From Acanthopleura granulata (lineage: Eukaryota > Mollusca > Polyplacophora > Chitonida > Chitonidae), in assembly GCA_016165875.1 (NCBI GenBank), contig JABBOT010000003.1, forward strand, positions 31,725,663 to 31,789,662: 64,000 nucleotides of DNA. Reading direction: 5' to 3'. This document shows, in pieces, positions 13,810 through 26,670 of this stretch. Positions within the stretch are counted from its first letter, which is position 1. Each line of letters begins with the position of its first letter. The notes beneath the pieces are model-generated. The model searched no databases. It was given only the letters and a program-made list of their open reading frames with translations, and was not told the DNA's origin. A program made the position numbers and the translations under genes.

Positions 13810-14789
13810 GTCGACAGTTCTTGCTCAGTTGATACACGAAGTCTGTATATGCTGTTCCGGTCTCAAATTGTGCACAAATAGCTTCTCGTGATGCTAAAGG
13901 CACCTATGTGTTAGGTGTACATGGTGGTGAAGCGCAGACCAAACTTGGTTCGAAGCTATAGGGAGCCACAATCAACCTTGTAGTGTACATATATACTTCC
14001 AGACATTACCATATCTTCTAGTACAGTGTATACTATTTTTGAAAAGTTAAAGTTATTTGGTATTAATGAATTTTCTCACAGTTCTTATATTTATATATAA
14101 AAGATACAAATGTACACAACTGTACTGAAATATTTAACGCCCTGTCTTATACTCTCTTAAGGTTTGGCAAGTTATTCTTTGCATAGCAGTGTGATTAGCA
14201 AAACCGATGTAGTTGGCAACTTACAGTAGGATCGATCTTTCGTACCTGACTGCAGAATTTAAAGTTGATCAAAAGGAAATACAAAATTCTGAACGAACCA
14301 AAAGTCTTATATTTCCGCCATGCATTATGCAATTATATTCTAGTCGTGTTAACTGCTAAAGAATACATTTTTTGTGACTTTTTCTCTTCCCCTTATTACA
14401 GCTAAACTTATAAGACAGCTTATATATATGTCAGTAACAGAGCGTATAATATATTTAACCGAACTTGGCATGCCGACAATGCGTGTCACAGTGAAAAAAG
14501 GTACTGACATTCACAGACTAAAAAAAACAACCACACTTTTTCAGTATATAACTGCACAATGACTACACACTCTCCTGTGACAATTGTGAACGAGCGACGC
14601 AATAAGAACTAATTAATGCCTTCATAGAACTGAAATTAGCTAATTGAATTAGCCTATACTAGATGGTAGGGATAAGATGCACAACAGACGAGAGACAATT
14701 GCAACAAAAACGTTTGTGTTAAGGTATGGTGTCAGTTATTACGCGTACATTGTGCCACAGTGCGGTACCGTGTCTGTATACGGAGTATA
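13810..14789. other. Intergenic, no supported gene
   Basis: AT-rich sequence. The patch at 14600-14660 holds several homeodomain-type words (aattaatg, gctaattgaa). The 62-codon frame at 14374-14562 has no signature. Confidence 0.5.
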
Positions 14790-14965
14790 ATATACCTGTG
14801 CCCTGTCATAGCGGAAGGGGTCGGCGAGGTTTTAGCTCGCGCCGTTGATGCCTATCTTGTACCTCATGGCCATGCTTTGCGATCTTTTATCAGGTGCTCT
14901 GTTCATTCGTGTTCAGAAAGGAGACCACAATAAGGAGGCCGTAATGAAAAGGCACATGTAAGGGC
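14790..14965. promoter_or_regulatory. Candidate conserved regulatory patch
   Basis: A locally GC-richer block with gatcttttat, caggtgctc and accacaataa words and no repeat or coding explanation. The regulatory call is inference only. Confidence 0.2.
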
Positions 14966-15639
14966 GCGCATACGTAACTTTCGCCAGACAGGTTTATTAT
15001 TTAAGTGTTCTGTATTTTGCCTGACTCTGTGTATAAAAGAATTCGATATTTTTTTCTAGCTTGTTTCTGTGTGTTTTTCGTGCCTTAAGTTGTGTTTTAC
15101 AAAAGAGAGAAAGAAAAACAAGAATGCTACAAACATGTGAATGTTATGTATTAAAACAGACATGTACCTGGCTGTATGACTTTTTTCTTTCACATGAGTC
15201 ACAACCTACAACACAGACTTATTTTGGAAGACATAGGAGAATCGAAGTAATATTTCCTCTGATACTAAGTTTTGAAATGGAAACGTAAACTAAATGTTTA
15301 ACGCTAAACTACGTGCACGCCCGTTTCATGTACGTCACATCACCAATCCCAATAAAACAAGCTCTTTACGACTTGATACATTTCTTTGATTAAACTGTTG
15401 TTAAATTTACCAGTTCTTGTTAAATAGTGTTGACAGTTCAGACGTGAACTGCGGTTATTTTTTTTTACCGATGCTCTTGTACTTTTTATAACTCCTGTGG
15501 TATACAACTTTGCAGATGTGTGCCTCCGAGGCGGTATAATTATATACTCCATAGTTTGTCTTCAGTGCATCTAAACTTTGCTCTGTGCAAACGTTGCTTT
15601 TAATGATTCTGTGTACTCAGATCTTTTAAGTGTAAGTAA
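14966..15639. other. Intergenic, no supported gene
   Basis: Short opposing open frames (75 codons at 15061-15288 on +, 70 codons at 15340-15552 on -) show no domain. Nothing else seen. Confidence 0.5.
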
Positions 15640-15860
15640 TCTTCCTCAACAGGTGCGAGGCAAGTGACAGCAGCACCGGGGTGCCCATAAGTCAGGGGCG
15701 ACAACTCTGATAAGGCCGTCGACTTTGCTCACTCTCTCCTTGACATTGTGTTTGTTCTCTTTTTATACTGGTCCAAAATCAAGTGGCCATAAAAGACAGG
15801 GGCCATCTGTTAAATGTCAGTCTAACAGATGCAGCACTGATACAGACATACGTTTACAAA
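15640..15860. promoter_or_regulatory. Candidate enhancer with paired inverted E-boxes
   Basis: This GC-richer patch contains a perfect 9-bp inverted repeat: catctgtta at 15804-15812 and taacagatg at 15823-15831, separated by 10 bp. Each arm holds a CAGATG/CATCTG E-box, the class bound by bHLH proteins including proneural factors. A ccataaaaga word lies just upstream at about 15787. No coding frame or repeat explains it. The function is inferred from motif symmetry. Confidence 0.3.
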
Positions 15861-16169
15861 ATAGTTTTGTATATAAATACGATGGCAAACTTTAGGATGA
15901 AGGCTAAAATCTAAATGCATGGTGTATTCCAGTCTTTTCTGTATTGACTTTCAGTGTTCGTAATGGGTAAAATTGTTACCCCTGATAATGTAGCATTTGT
16001 TTTCATGTACATTGGTTTCGGGCAAAAATGAAGATAAGAAAATGAAAAAGGAAAAATGTTCTTCGTTGAACAGTGTAACACTTAGTGCCTTAAAAACACT
16101 GACTTCGTAAGACTCAGTAATTGATCGAAATTAATTATTTTGTTCTGTGTCTCCCTTTTTTGTAAAAGA

Positions 16170-16560
16170 CAGAGAAGACCGATGCAGGATTCCCTTCTCC
16201 ATGGCCCCCATGGCCCACTAGGCTGATTGGGATGCACAAGGGAGAGGTCTGTGACGGGAAGTTGGCTATGTCGGAATCTCTTCGCCGGTACAGATCAGCT
16301 CGTGGTGTGGAATATGCGTCAGAGGGGTGACCCGCGTCTCTGTGTGGAAGCGACAGCTCCAGACCCAGCGCTGGCCCGTTAGCTGGCTTAACGAGCTAGT
16401 GGACGTTGTGAAATGAACTTTTGATACCGTAGAGCGCAAGGAAAATGTGTCGCTATATTTCATATTTGTCAAAAAGTACAAGGAAATAATTCGGGGTCTA
16501 GACCCGCTGGAAATACTCGGAGGGCTTTTCGCCCAGTTAAAGGTTAATCGGCAAGGAAAT
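16170..16560. other. GC-richer unexplained patch
   Basis: The block is distinctly less AT-rich than its surroundings. A 71-codon minus-strand frame (16266-16481) crosses it but matches nothing I know. It could be a conserved non-coding element or an unrecognised exon. It contains ccatggcccc/ccatggccca repeats near 16199-16215. Confidence 0.25.
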
Positions 16561-17090
16561 TGAAATTCTAATCAGCTTGATTTGAAGAAAAAAACAATTT
16601 GACACAGCCGAGAAAGCCTAATTGTCGCCTTGTCATCTTAAGGTTACCATGATATACGGTAGGCCATTTGTCTTGAAAGTTTCGATGAGGCTTTTTTATG
16701 CGTCCATTTGTCCAGGTATTACAAACACAGAACAGAGTGTTAAGCTGTTGACTGCATGCATGCCTTTGTTTTTTTTTTCATTTTGTTAACTTTATGAAAG
16801 TTATTCTTTTTGTGCAATTTCTGTTCGAGCTGACAGCCGATATAGCATCATCTCATATGTTTTAGAAAAATGTGTATTTTAACGAAGGCATGTGCTCTTA
16901 ACAATGTGATATAAATATTCAAAAGGGTGTCTAATTTTTAACTCACTGTAATCTATGTCCTTAAGAAGGTTATACATGTACTCGATACCATTTAGTAGTT
17001 CGTTTATATAGTGTGTAAGCCCTAAGTTTTACCAGTACGATGACAAGTCAGACTGAAGCCCACCGTTTCACCAAATGCCTACAAGACAAA
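16561..17090. other. Intergenic, no supported gene
   Basis: AT-rich, with no frame or repeat of note. Confidence 0.5.
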
Positions 17091-17200
17091 ATATTTATTT
17101 ATTTATTTGATTGGTGTTTTATGCCATCCTCAAGAATGTTTGACTTATACGACGGCTGCCAACGTTATGGTGGGAGGAAAACATGGCAGATTAAGCACAT
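17091..17200 (-). repeat. SINE 3' fragment
   Basis: Inverted (aaat)n tail, then gattggtgtt, ttatgccatc, acgacggctg and ggtgggagga. After about 17200 the family match is lost, so the tRNA-like head is missing. Orientation is minus. Confidence 0.85.
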
Positions 17201-17253
17201 AACATAAATCTGTGCCGGCAAATTGGGCTGTCCTGCATATATACATACATACG

Positions 17254-17278
17254 CATATATATATATATATATATATAT
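17254..17278. repeat. (AT)n microsatellite
   Basis: An uninterrupted alternating AT tract of about 25 bp, lying just past the SINE fragment. Confidence 0.95.
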
Positions 17279-18670
17279 GGTACTGATTACAGTTCAAAGC
17301 AGTAATTATCTAAGTTAACTTGCGCCATATAGCTTTGCGTTCTTTGCTTATAACAGTACGTTAAGATTCAAGCACGCTGCTTTCTCTTCATCAAAGTTTA
17401 CTTTAATTACATTGCACAATCGTACCGTTAAAAAATGTTCGTTAATTTACGGGTAAAGGGATAGGTAACAAGTTGCAGTGTATTTTCACGGTAAAACACC
17501 AGTCGTAATGGCCGTTACATCACCGTGTGAAATAATATGTGAACCCGTTGCACATGTTTCTCCTTTACGGGTGTTTTATTACTAAAGCGACTGTAGTGGT
17601 AAAACCCTCGTAGAAATACCGTTGGTGGTGTAACGAAATCACGGACTTTTCTAACAGTGCGGTAACCGAATGATCATATGAAATGCAAAATACACCAGTT
17701 AACGGCAAATTGTGCTGGCACGTTGCTGTCTTATTACACTTACGTACACATGCAAACTAATGTTAAATACTGGTGGAATAAGAAATTTAGTTAAAAAATT
17801 ATCCCTCATAAAATGGAATTTACTGATCCATGCTGTACACAGGGAAGGTTTTGTCGGTGAAATTGAGTCTCTTGTATGCCAGCCCATATGAGAATGATGC
17901 CGTCAAGTTAACTCGGCACTGTTTAAGATACGACAGCACTAGCCCGACAGCGCTGACATAAAACCAGCAGGTTTTACTAGCCAGCTTTTGTCTTAAGCTT
18001 TCCGACTGTAACGGACACGTGTGTTACCGCGGGTAGGGCGAGGGCCGCTACGACCCCTTCCCCATCAATCACTGGAGGGAAAAGCGCTGCCCCAGCATCT
18101 GTGCACGGCCTGTCATTCGGTGCCTGAATCCTTCAAGCAGGGCCCTGAAATAATAATTGACAAGATAGAGATCAATCTTCTTAAGAAAATGAAGAAATTG
18201 ATTTAAACCGTGCACGTTTTATGGGATGAGTTATTGAATCCGCAGAAAACCTTCACCGACCGACTGGCAAGAATACGCTGGACGACTAAAGATCACCTTG
18301 CTGTTTTCAAAATGTTCGCTAATTACCCTCTTTGTAATCATAGCACCCTCCCTATAGCGAAACACCGTGGAGTTGAAACGGTATCTTTGTATTTTTCATA
18401 AAATGTTCACTTTGACGTCTTAATTTTGTATGTACCACCGAATTAATAGGTTATAGGTTAATACGAGCTCTCGTCTTCTAGAGAGATGGACACCGACTTG
18501 TTAACCCATGATTAGGCAGCGGTCCTTGACCGAGTAAGTTAGGGTGCTTTGGTTTCATTCTGTATGAGAAAGTCCTTGGTGAAAGTATAAATGGTCCACC
18601 ATGCATGCGCCATCTAACAATCGTTGAACAACAACTTGCCAAAGTTCATGGGCCACCCAAAACACTCCGA
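17279..18670. other. Intergenic; recurring acgggt/gtaaaac words
   Basis: Between about 17445 and 17640 the words tttacgggt, ggtaaaac and accgtt recur in both orientations, suggesting a decayed palindromic element. I could not define arms. The patch at 18000-18150 is GC-richer. The open frames at 17699-17887, 18021-18206 and 18210-18401 are short and unrecognised. Confidence 0.4.
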
Positions 18671-18754
18671 TTTCCTACACCTGGAAAACTGACGGCTATG
18701 TTTCACATGGAACGTTCTTGATCATGGCGATAAACATCAAATAAATAAATAAAT
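18671..18754 (+). repeat. SINE tail fragment
   Basis: The end words gttcttga, catggcgata, aacatcaa and three aaat units match the SINE 3' end in + orientation. The preceding sequence is strongly decayed. Confidence 0.6.
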
Positions 18755-18934
18755 CAACGTATTCTAACTCTTTCAATGTATTTAAATAGATGTTACTCGG
18801 CCGAGAAATTTGCTTGCCATACGAATCTTTCGAGAGGGAAGTGAAAACAGTAATGTGAATTGCATTCACCTGTGGCGGCTAGAACTTGAGAGTGTTCAGG
18901 CCCCTTCGTATATATAACGCATTTCATGACCTGA

Positions 18935-19045
18935 AAAAAGGTCTGCCTGCAATTTGTGGATGGTCGTGGGTTTCCCCCGGGGTCTGCCCGGTTTACCCCC
19001 AACCTTAATGCTGGCCGCCGTCATTTATTATTAAATAAATAAATA
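18935..19045 (+). repeat. SINE fragment, 5'-truncated with internal deletion
   Basis: Clear core words: ggtctgcctg, gtggatggtc, gtgggtttcc, tctgcccggt, ctggccgccgtc. These are followed almost at once by aataaataaa, so the usual segment between the core and the tail (gtgaaatattct through aaacac) is deleted. Orientation is +. Confidence 0.85.
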
Positions 19046-21616
19046 TATAAAATCTGGGAAATTCCATCATTGTCTACGTCCAGATATAACTGTCTTCCTT
19101 TGGGAACTTGTTTTAGGTTGCGGTGGAAACGGATCTTGCGATTAAATACTTGGATCGACTTTTTATGGTGTACGAGTGGTATACGAATGTCAGATTTTTC
19201 GTTAAGATTCCATGGCGATAATCTGTCACAAGGTCAACGTTCTCTTGTGTCTGAAATAGAGCCTTCTAATATAGAGATAAATAAAGGAAACACAAACTCA
19301 AAAAGTATCCTTCAGAAAGACCACATGGTAAATACTCGCTTTAGTATAGAGTCAAAATAGTATTAGAGGAAGTTAAATGCAAGTGGCAAGTGTATTAAAA
19401 CGTGTCAATGGGCCATTCCGAGCTGTCAATCATTAACGCGCATTTGGCCATCAATATCAGTATTGTTGCAAGTAGGTCAACTGTCCCACACATTGGTTAC
19501 AAATATTCCATCTTACTGTCACGTGATGGCGTCACAATCGCTTTCACTTGGAATGGAATGAAAAGTAACGTTGTCACGAGAATGGGTGATGGGACATCAC
19601 ATGTTGCGAATCTGTCCATTCAATCAATACTTTCGGCGGGTGATAGGGGATGGGTATTGGGGTTTGATGGGGCAAGGGGTATTGGTTTTCACAATCAGCC
19701 GTATTGCTGGAGTTTGACGAAACACCGCTGTGGCCAAGCCCTAGCTGAACCTGCAAACCCACGAAGTGAGGCCGTATGCGTTCGAACCTGTCTTCCGGTT
19801 ATAGCTGTTTATGGCTTATCAGGTCCGTGTATTGGTTGACAAGACAAGGTGGAGCGGTTGACTCCGGTGTTCCCCTGACTTCTTAACACGTGTGAACGCA
19901 GAAAAATTAAAACCCACAGTGCCACGTGAGTGACACTCCCGGAGTTGGTCTTCTTACCCCTCCGGCAGATTGGTTGGCCATGCACGTGCAAGGTTGCCCT
20001 CAAGTGTGCCACGATGAACAGATGCTCCAAACAGGAAGGGCTATATCCTGATTACTTACGATTATTTGTAAAGACTTACAGCTAGTTGTTATATGGGTGG
20101 TCCGTAAATGGACATTTCCAAGCTAAGGGCAGAGAGAAATTTCATAATGAATCGAAGCGTGTTGAAGAAATCCAACGCGCATTTTATGCAATACTGGTTA
20201 TAATTCTCGATGTTCTGTTTTGAATCGTATAGCTGCTTGGTTCATGTGTGCTGATTTGTTTACTTAATTAATTCCACCTGTGATAGAGTACATAACTTCT
20301 GCAATCTAATGGTGAAGTGTAACATTCGTAAACCCTGATTAGACGTTACAAAAAGCAGTAACCAGAAACAAAAGTTCTCAATGGCACACATAAGAAATAA
20401 TGACACAAATATAGTAAATGAAGTAATATGTCAGATAAAAGCATCCTTCGTTTTTTAGTAATGCGGGTGAAAGAGTCAATTCTCTAAGCTTGACATGCAA
20501 TTAAAATTTCATATAGTCCGTGAATAATTTCCCTGTCGAATATAGTATCTCAGTCGTGCTGTGATTGCGATCGGTAACAAAACACCATGTTGACGCAATT
20601 AACATGGATGCTTATACGACCGCTAGCACCGGGTTAAAAAGAATTAGATTCAGTTGTACAGTATGATATTTATGAAACGGATGCTTATAGAAGATATTAA
20701 CACTTCGTAGATATTTGCAAATACGAGAGTGTTATACTCACCATAAAAAGTGAGAAATTTGGAGAGCAGTCGCTTCATGGACGGATAGTTTAGTAATTTA
20801 GCGTGGTTGAATCCATATTCGACATTCGCATATAGATCCTGAAGGGGCGTTAACTCAGTATAGTTTTTCAATCACTAACTTGTGAGGGACAATCATCACT
20901 TTTTACATGTGACATAAGAAATGTCACAAGGCGAGATATGCAGATACATGACCCTTTGGTGTATCAAGATGCAAATAACGATGGTTTATAATTTCAGAAA
21001 TTATCCCTTTTACCAAAAAGACTGCGGAAGAGATGATCTCTTACATCATTTAACTCGAGAGACCCATCATTTGGTTACAGAAACATTTCCACTTTATCAT
21101 CAGGAAAGCTTGTTAGTGATTAGGGGGAAGTGTACGCAAAGACCTTGATATTTTCCTCCCACCGGAGAGCAACATGCAGTGAATAGGTCATTTTCTGGCA
21201 GCACATATTGATAGGGCTGATAGCCATGTTTGATGTCTTCGGTAGGGCGTTCCAGTGAGAGAGCACAATACACAGTGGACTTGGAGAATTGCTGGTATAT
21301 GAAGACAAAGGGACATAACATAACCATTATTATAGTGACACAAAAGCCTAAGGCTTGCCGTTCCAACTATTGGATAAAGTTTATATGTATTTATTTTACT
21401 GGGATTTATAATGAGATGTAAGATTGACGACATGGGCAGGAAAAATTCTCTGTGAAAAGAAATGCTGAGTTGTGTGACTTGGGCTGGTATATATTCAACC
21501 TGGTTACATCATCATCGTTGTGTTCTCGTTCCTATGTCGTCTTAGTTACCCTGTATCCATCAGTAAAATACATAATACATAAATATAATGGAATTTACTA
21601 CATTAGAAACTCAGTG
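19046..21616. other. Intergenic; long unassigned frame 19402-19839
   Basis: The stretch at 19440-20030 is less AT-rich and carries a 145-codon + frame (19402-19839) with a non-ATG start. I see no domain, signal peptide or splice signals. An opposing frame at 19809-20030 overlaps it. The rest is AT-rich with only short frames. Confidence 0.45.
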
Positions 21617-21821
21617 CCCTCAAATAATTCTTGCCTTAAATCCGTTACATGAGGGATGACGGATTGCCATTCCGTTAATCTAAAGGATGAATCCGTTCCC
21701 ACAATTCAAAATTTCGTTCTTGACAAGGAATTAATCCGTAATTAACCCGTTTATTGATCAACGAAAAGGCAATCCGTCATTCGTAATAAGTAACGGATTT
21801 AACGGAAAACTTTTTTCAGGG
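21617..21821. mobile_element. Palindromic MITE-like element, second family
   Basis: The left arm (21635-21667; ttaaatccgt, tgacggattgcc) is inverted at the right arm (21768-21803; ggcaatccgt, taacggattt). Weaker symmetry extends to ccct at 21617 and aggg at 21821. The interior holds further attccgtta/taatccgtaa words. No open frame is present. The sequence is unrelated to the palindrome at 11475-11808. Target duplications are not visible. Confidence 0.8.
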
Positions 21822-23259
21822 TGAGAAACACAAATACGTTATACGTCCGTATTTTTATTTAGCTTGCCACCGTCATGCAATCATTAGAGACACGAGCTAC
21901 ATGATGAGGAAACACATGTTGGAGAGTGATTATAACAGATTGTCCATTGGTATAACATAACAGTTACCTCATAGAAGTGAAACTCAGTTACATGTATATA
22001 ATGTAACTTCACTGAACAGAGTATGTATAAAAAGTCTCATATTTGTTTTAGTCTGATGTGATCATCTGGGGATATATTGCGTGTCCAAACAATGTTTTTG
22101 CGAAGACGAAGGCACCAATCTTTTAGCAAAATTACTTCGGCAATGTTATCTTTCATTTTGTGTTCTGTGTGAGTGCGCATGTTTTTTTCCTTCACTGGAC
22201 ACAGCTAAGGACATGAAAATACAAGTAAAGACAGCAAAGATCTGACAGGTTCATTAATGCGTTTGAGTTTAGGAGTTCTTTAGAGATTAGGATTTGAACG
22301 CCTTCTGATATCACTTGCGACCGAAATGTGGGAAAACTTGTTATTGAATTAAGGGCGACTGGACCGTTATTTCTTCTTTGAAGGATGGCTAAGCGTTCCC
22401 CATCGCATGAGCACTCTTGTTAGCCCGCACCCCAAGGTACATTTTCTAAACTATCAAAGGGGCAACAGTTACAATTACACAAGGGCAACTCTGACATTTT
22501 TGATTGGAACACTGGCCTTCGGCGACAATGAAGTCAAACCAGAGGTATATTACTGCCATTATTGGTGGTCTGGTGTTTATCGGCTGGAATTATAGGGACT
22601 GGTTACTGGCTATTAACAATACATTAGCGCCTGGCGCTGACCACTGGGACACCAGCCAAAGCCGAAGGTGCAAAACCTTTCCAGTCGCGCAGAATTTCTG
22701 GCGTCTCTCTTTTCCAAAATCCAGAGTCGAACTGTCTGTCATCCATGGAGAAGAATTTGAATCGTTGCATGGGAATGGGGTGAGGTCTATGCCAGTTTAC
22801 GCCTTTTAAATGTATATGGAACGTGTAGCCGTATTTCTTTAATGAACGCGTTTTTAAAACGGAAAGCTTTGTGGGTAAACAAGATTCCTTGCGTTTGGTT
22901 GATAATAAGAAACAGAAAAAGATGACACAACACAAACACAAACATATTATCTGCAAACCTACAGGTTTCACAAAGTATTCGAAACTTGCGGAGAATGGCT
23001 TGATGTTGGGGTAACGTATAGTGATGACATACCACATCATATAAATTTCACTTTTTTGAAAGAATGCGTCTTTGTTCATTTGTCGCTAGGCATTTCCCTA
23101 GTATATAGTGGCAAAGATGCGTTATATCAGAGGATTTGTATGTCGATCTAGGGACACCAGTTAAGAGATCATGAAGCTGACATTATGGTGTCTTGGAATG
23201 AACAATTATCCAGCCAGTTACAGTAATGGTTAGGTATCGCAGACATCGGTCTGTTTGAA
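21822..23259. other. Intergenic; unassigned 151-codon frame
   Basis: A 151-codon minus-strand frame (22624-23079) contains a hydrophobic stretch but no family signature. A + frame at 22504-22809 overlaps it, so neither is supported as a gene. Confidence 0.45.
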
Positions 23260-23660
23260 CATTAAACCAACGCGACCCATAAACCGTCTGACGGGGTCTC
23301 GGGGAAACATATTAGTTCCGGTGGGGAGGTGCTATTAGTAACTAGACGACCATCAAAGATATCGGTTAGTCTCGGGCGTCTTCCATGGCGGCAGAGCGAT
23401 CGGAAGGCCCATCGTTCATAATATTTCGTAGATTTGGGAGTAAATAAGAGGTATTGGACCGAACCGCACCTGATAGTTACTCGCCCCTGATCAGCTGTTA
23501 GGAGACGGAGGGATGCGAACAGCGCGCCGATCTCATTTTTCATTCTGGCGTAGATCGCTAAGAAATAAGCCCTTACGTTTCTTATCAGTCAGCAATTTGG
23601 ACCCGTTTCAGGGCGACCGCAGCACGCTCTCTCCAGCGTCTACCTTACGTGCAGTGGTGA
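23260..23660. promoter_or_regulatory. Candidate conserved non-coding block
   Basis: This roughly 400-bp block is markedly less AT-rich than its flanks. It contains the CG-rich words gtctcgggcg and gcgcgccgat and a cttatcagtc word near 23583. A 93-codon minus frame (23262-23543) crosses it without recognisable domain. It is either conserved regulatory DNA or an unknown exon. Inference only. Confidence 0.25.
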
Positions 23661-24442
23661 CAACACAGTTAAATTTATAGGTGGACGAAAGTGAACGTTT
23701 TCGGGATGTAATGAGTGGAGAGGCTACAGGCTTAAGCTGCAATCATCCTAGGTAGGATGGAATTATCTTTGACAAGCGTGCTAACATAGGACCCAAGGGA
23801 GGGACAGCAAGCCTATAAATATGGAAATAAGGCCTAACCAAGAACAGACATGGTCGGCTTGTTGACTGCATGCCAAGACAAGGCAAGGTAAATACCACAG
23901 TGTCGTTCTGGATGATCTTCAAAGACCCTGGTACTTAAAACAATCGTTTGCTTCATACGGCGCATGACATTACCGATACACGCCAAACGTACAATGGGTT
24001 ATTTGATGCTAATTACCAGTTAAGTAATGCATCAATTACTGGATTGTTTTCAAAATTCCTGAAATAAATATTTTTCACAGCGCAACTCTCTCTATATATC
24101 AATATAAATATATAAAGGTTCAGTAAAGAGTGAAACGCAGTTAGACCTACGCGCATATACTAATAAAAGACACAAGGGAGGCTAGTTTCGGTTCAGGAAG
24201 TTTTTCTTTTTTTCTTCTTCTCATATATCGATAATTAAGTCTCACCAAACAAACAAAGGTCGTGTATGAGCGGCGTTACCATCGCCGTAAGTATGACTGA
24301 CAGTCTTATTCCACGAAAATCATTTCCAAGTGATCAATCTAATTAAAATACCGATTAAAGAGGAACAAATGGAGCATTATTTTGCATGCTTTCGGAAGGC
24401 CGTGAAGCCGAACACTGCACCATTGTGACTTATGCGAAGGGT
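23661..24442. other. Intergenic, no supported gene
   Basis: AT-rich sequence with no frame, RNA gene or repeat recognised. Confidence 0.5.
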
Positions 24443-24456
24443 GGGGGGGGGGGGGG
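24443..24456 (+). repeat. Poly-G run
   Basis: A run of 14 G following gt. A homopolymer this long is rare in such AT-rich DNA and is prone to length error in sequencing. Confidence 0.95.
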
Positions 24457-26289
24457 TTACTGCCGGTTTTAAGTTGATGCGTGATCCGTTAAGACCACGT
24501 ATCGAACTCCGTAATTCCATTCAGCGTTTTTTCCGGTCCTCACATTCCATTCTCTCAAACACAGGAATATTATCCCTTTTTAATTTTCGACATTGTTTCG
24601 TGCAAACAGAGTGATGACTTCAAGGTCATGACAACATTTCACCTATAACCGACATTAGGTAGTGTCCTGAAGTTCACACCCAACAACCTATCATGTCGTG
24701 ATCGTAGAGGTTAGAAATAGTTTATCTCTTTTGCAGTGGGCGCTGAACCGATATGATGACACTTGGTAAATAGCACGGATTGACTGGGTGACTGAGCATG
24801 CGTGACCGCGTTCTCTGCTTACACTACCTGAACACAAACGACTACAGCCGTAACTCATTTATGACGTAACTGACCTCTCAGTCCCAGCTTGTGTTTTGTT
24901 TCGATACTTAAAACGCCAGACTGAAACCAGCCACAGTTATCACGCATGCCGTTTAACCTCGGCATTTAAACAGATGCATTTCCGTCTATATTTGAACTGT
25001 GATCAATACAAACAGTATTGTCCATGACAGGTTATTGTAGAGTACCTTTACAGATAGTTTGGTTTTTGATCGTTGTTGTTCGAATCCTAATTAAGATGTG
25101 GTCATGGTTCAGCTTGTGCAACATCAAGTCCAATGGTAATAAGTTCAAGTTCGTTATGTGTTTTGTGCAGCGAAAGTTTGCTTTAACGGCACTTCTTGAC
25201 ATATATAATTGGCAAGGTTGATATCAATCCAAATAACAATTTGGGTGTTGTCCATCAATCAGATTTAAATCAATAACATTCATTACTGATATCTACAGTC
25301 CTGATCCGTTGTTATTTAAACTAGTTGTTCTTCATCGGAACGGCCAATAAGATCAAACAGAGCAACGGGTTTCATTTACAGCAATCATTTTGATTATATT
25401 TTATATTTATTTCATCGGTGTTTGAAACCGTACTCCATAATTTGTCACCTATATGCAAAGAGAGTCAGCTTTACGGGCGGGCGAAACTGGATTATCCCCG
25501 GGGTAAGGAATCAATCGGTATTGTATTATTGATCTTAAAGGTCAAGGTATAGACATATTTTATTTCGAAGAAATTTAAATCATTATTCATATATCTGACT
25601 GGGACACATACCATCAGTGGACATGCAACTCTCAGTAACTTTATTAAGTTATTAACCTATTTGTTCTTCATTATTAAGTCTATCAAGTCGCAACTAACCG
25701 CTGATAGCCATATATGGTATTGTTTTGCTCCACATGTACGGCACTTGCAAAATGTTTTTCATACAGTATAGTTGACATCTTTCCTTTTTCTTTCTCTATT
25801 GAAAATACTAATGACCTCTGTGCGGGTCATACAAGAAGGTGGGTAAACAGACAAATTTACGGCCGGACGTTTTAACTGGTGTTTATAACGCTATACGACA
25901 TACGAGTCGTGCTCTTCTGGTGCTAATTTTGGACAAATTCGTCATTGTGTGTCCACCGAACTTATTAACCCTATATTGTGATGTGCAATGTACGGTGCTT
26001 CGTATCTAGGATCTCTCCCACGACTCTTATCTGATTAAATCCGTGTTATTAACACAGTTGTTCACGCAAACATTTTTATTTAACCATCGTGTACATTGCT
26101 AATAGTGCATAGATTGGTTCAGTATTATGCCAAATGTCGAAATTCAGCGGGAAAAGATTGCGGGTAGACAGCTTAAAGCGATAAGAAATCATCTCTCTCT
26201 TGGAGAATATTATTTTTGGGAGAATAAAACAAACTGCGCTGTAACTGCATCTCTCAGTTGAAAGAATTAAAAGCTTAATTCAAGTATTT
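24457..26289. other. Intergenic, no supported gene
   Basis: AT-rich. Short frames at 24432-24614 and 25018-25221 show no signature. Confidence 0.55.
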
Positions 26290-26670
26290 CTACAAAAAAA
26301 TTACTTATCTCCACGCAATAGTCACAAAGGTCGATTCGTTTGCGGTCATGTGACTTGTCCAAAATGTCAGGCAATTTTGTAGATCTTAATTTACCGATCA
26401 CCTGTCTTGCCGTGTTAGGGAGGTACAAACTATCCCGCCTTCAATGAGGAGCTTCTTAGATTAAAAAACTTCCAGCTCCTCAATTTTCCCTATCGTACGT
26501 CTAGTCTAAGTAACTTTTTTTGAAACTTTTCTTAGACGCCCATGTTATAGTAAATGTAATCAGAAATAGTTACCTAACATTTCTGACAAGTCACATGGTA
26601 CAGTAGAGCTTTTCTTACCTTTAACGATAACAGTTCGATCTAGAATCTCCCCTATTGTGATCGAATATGC
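26290..26670. mobile_element. Palindromic MITE-like element, copy 2
   Basis: Inverted arms lie at 26347-26374 (catgtgactt, aaaatgtcag) and 26573-26597 (taacatttct, gacaagtcac). The interior contains acgtctagtc near 26497 and tagacgccca near 26533, which read on the opposite strand as tagactagac and gggcgtcta, as in copy 1 at 11475-11808. Sequence beyond the right arm (cttacctttaac, cagttcgatc) also matches copy 1 in the same direction. No transposase frame. Exact ends are uncertain. Confidence 0.75.
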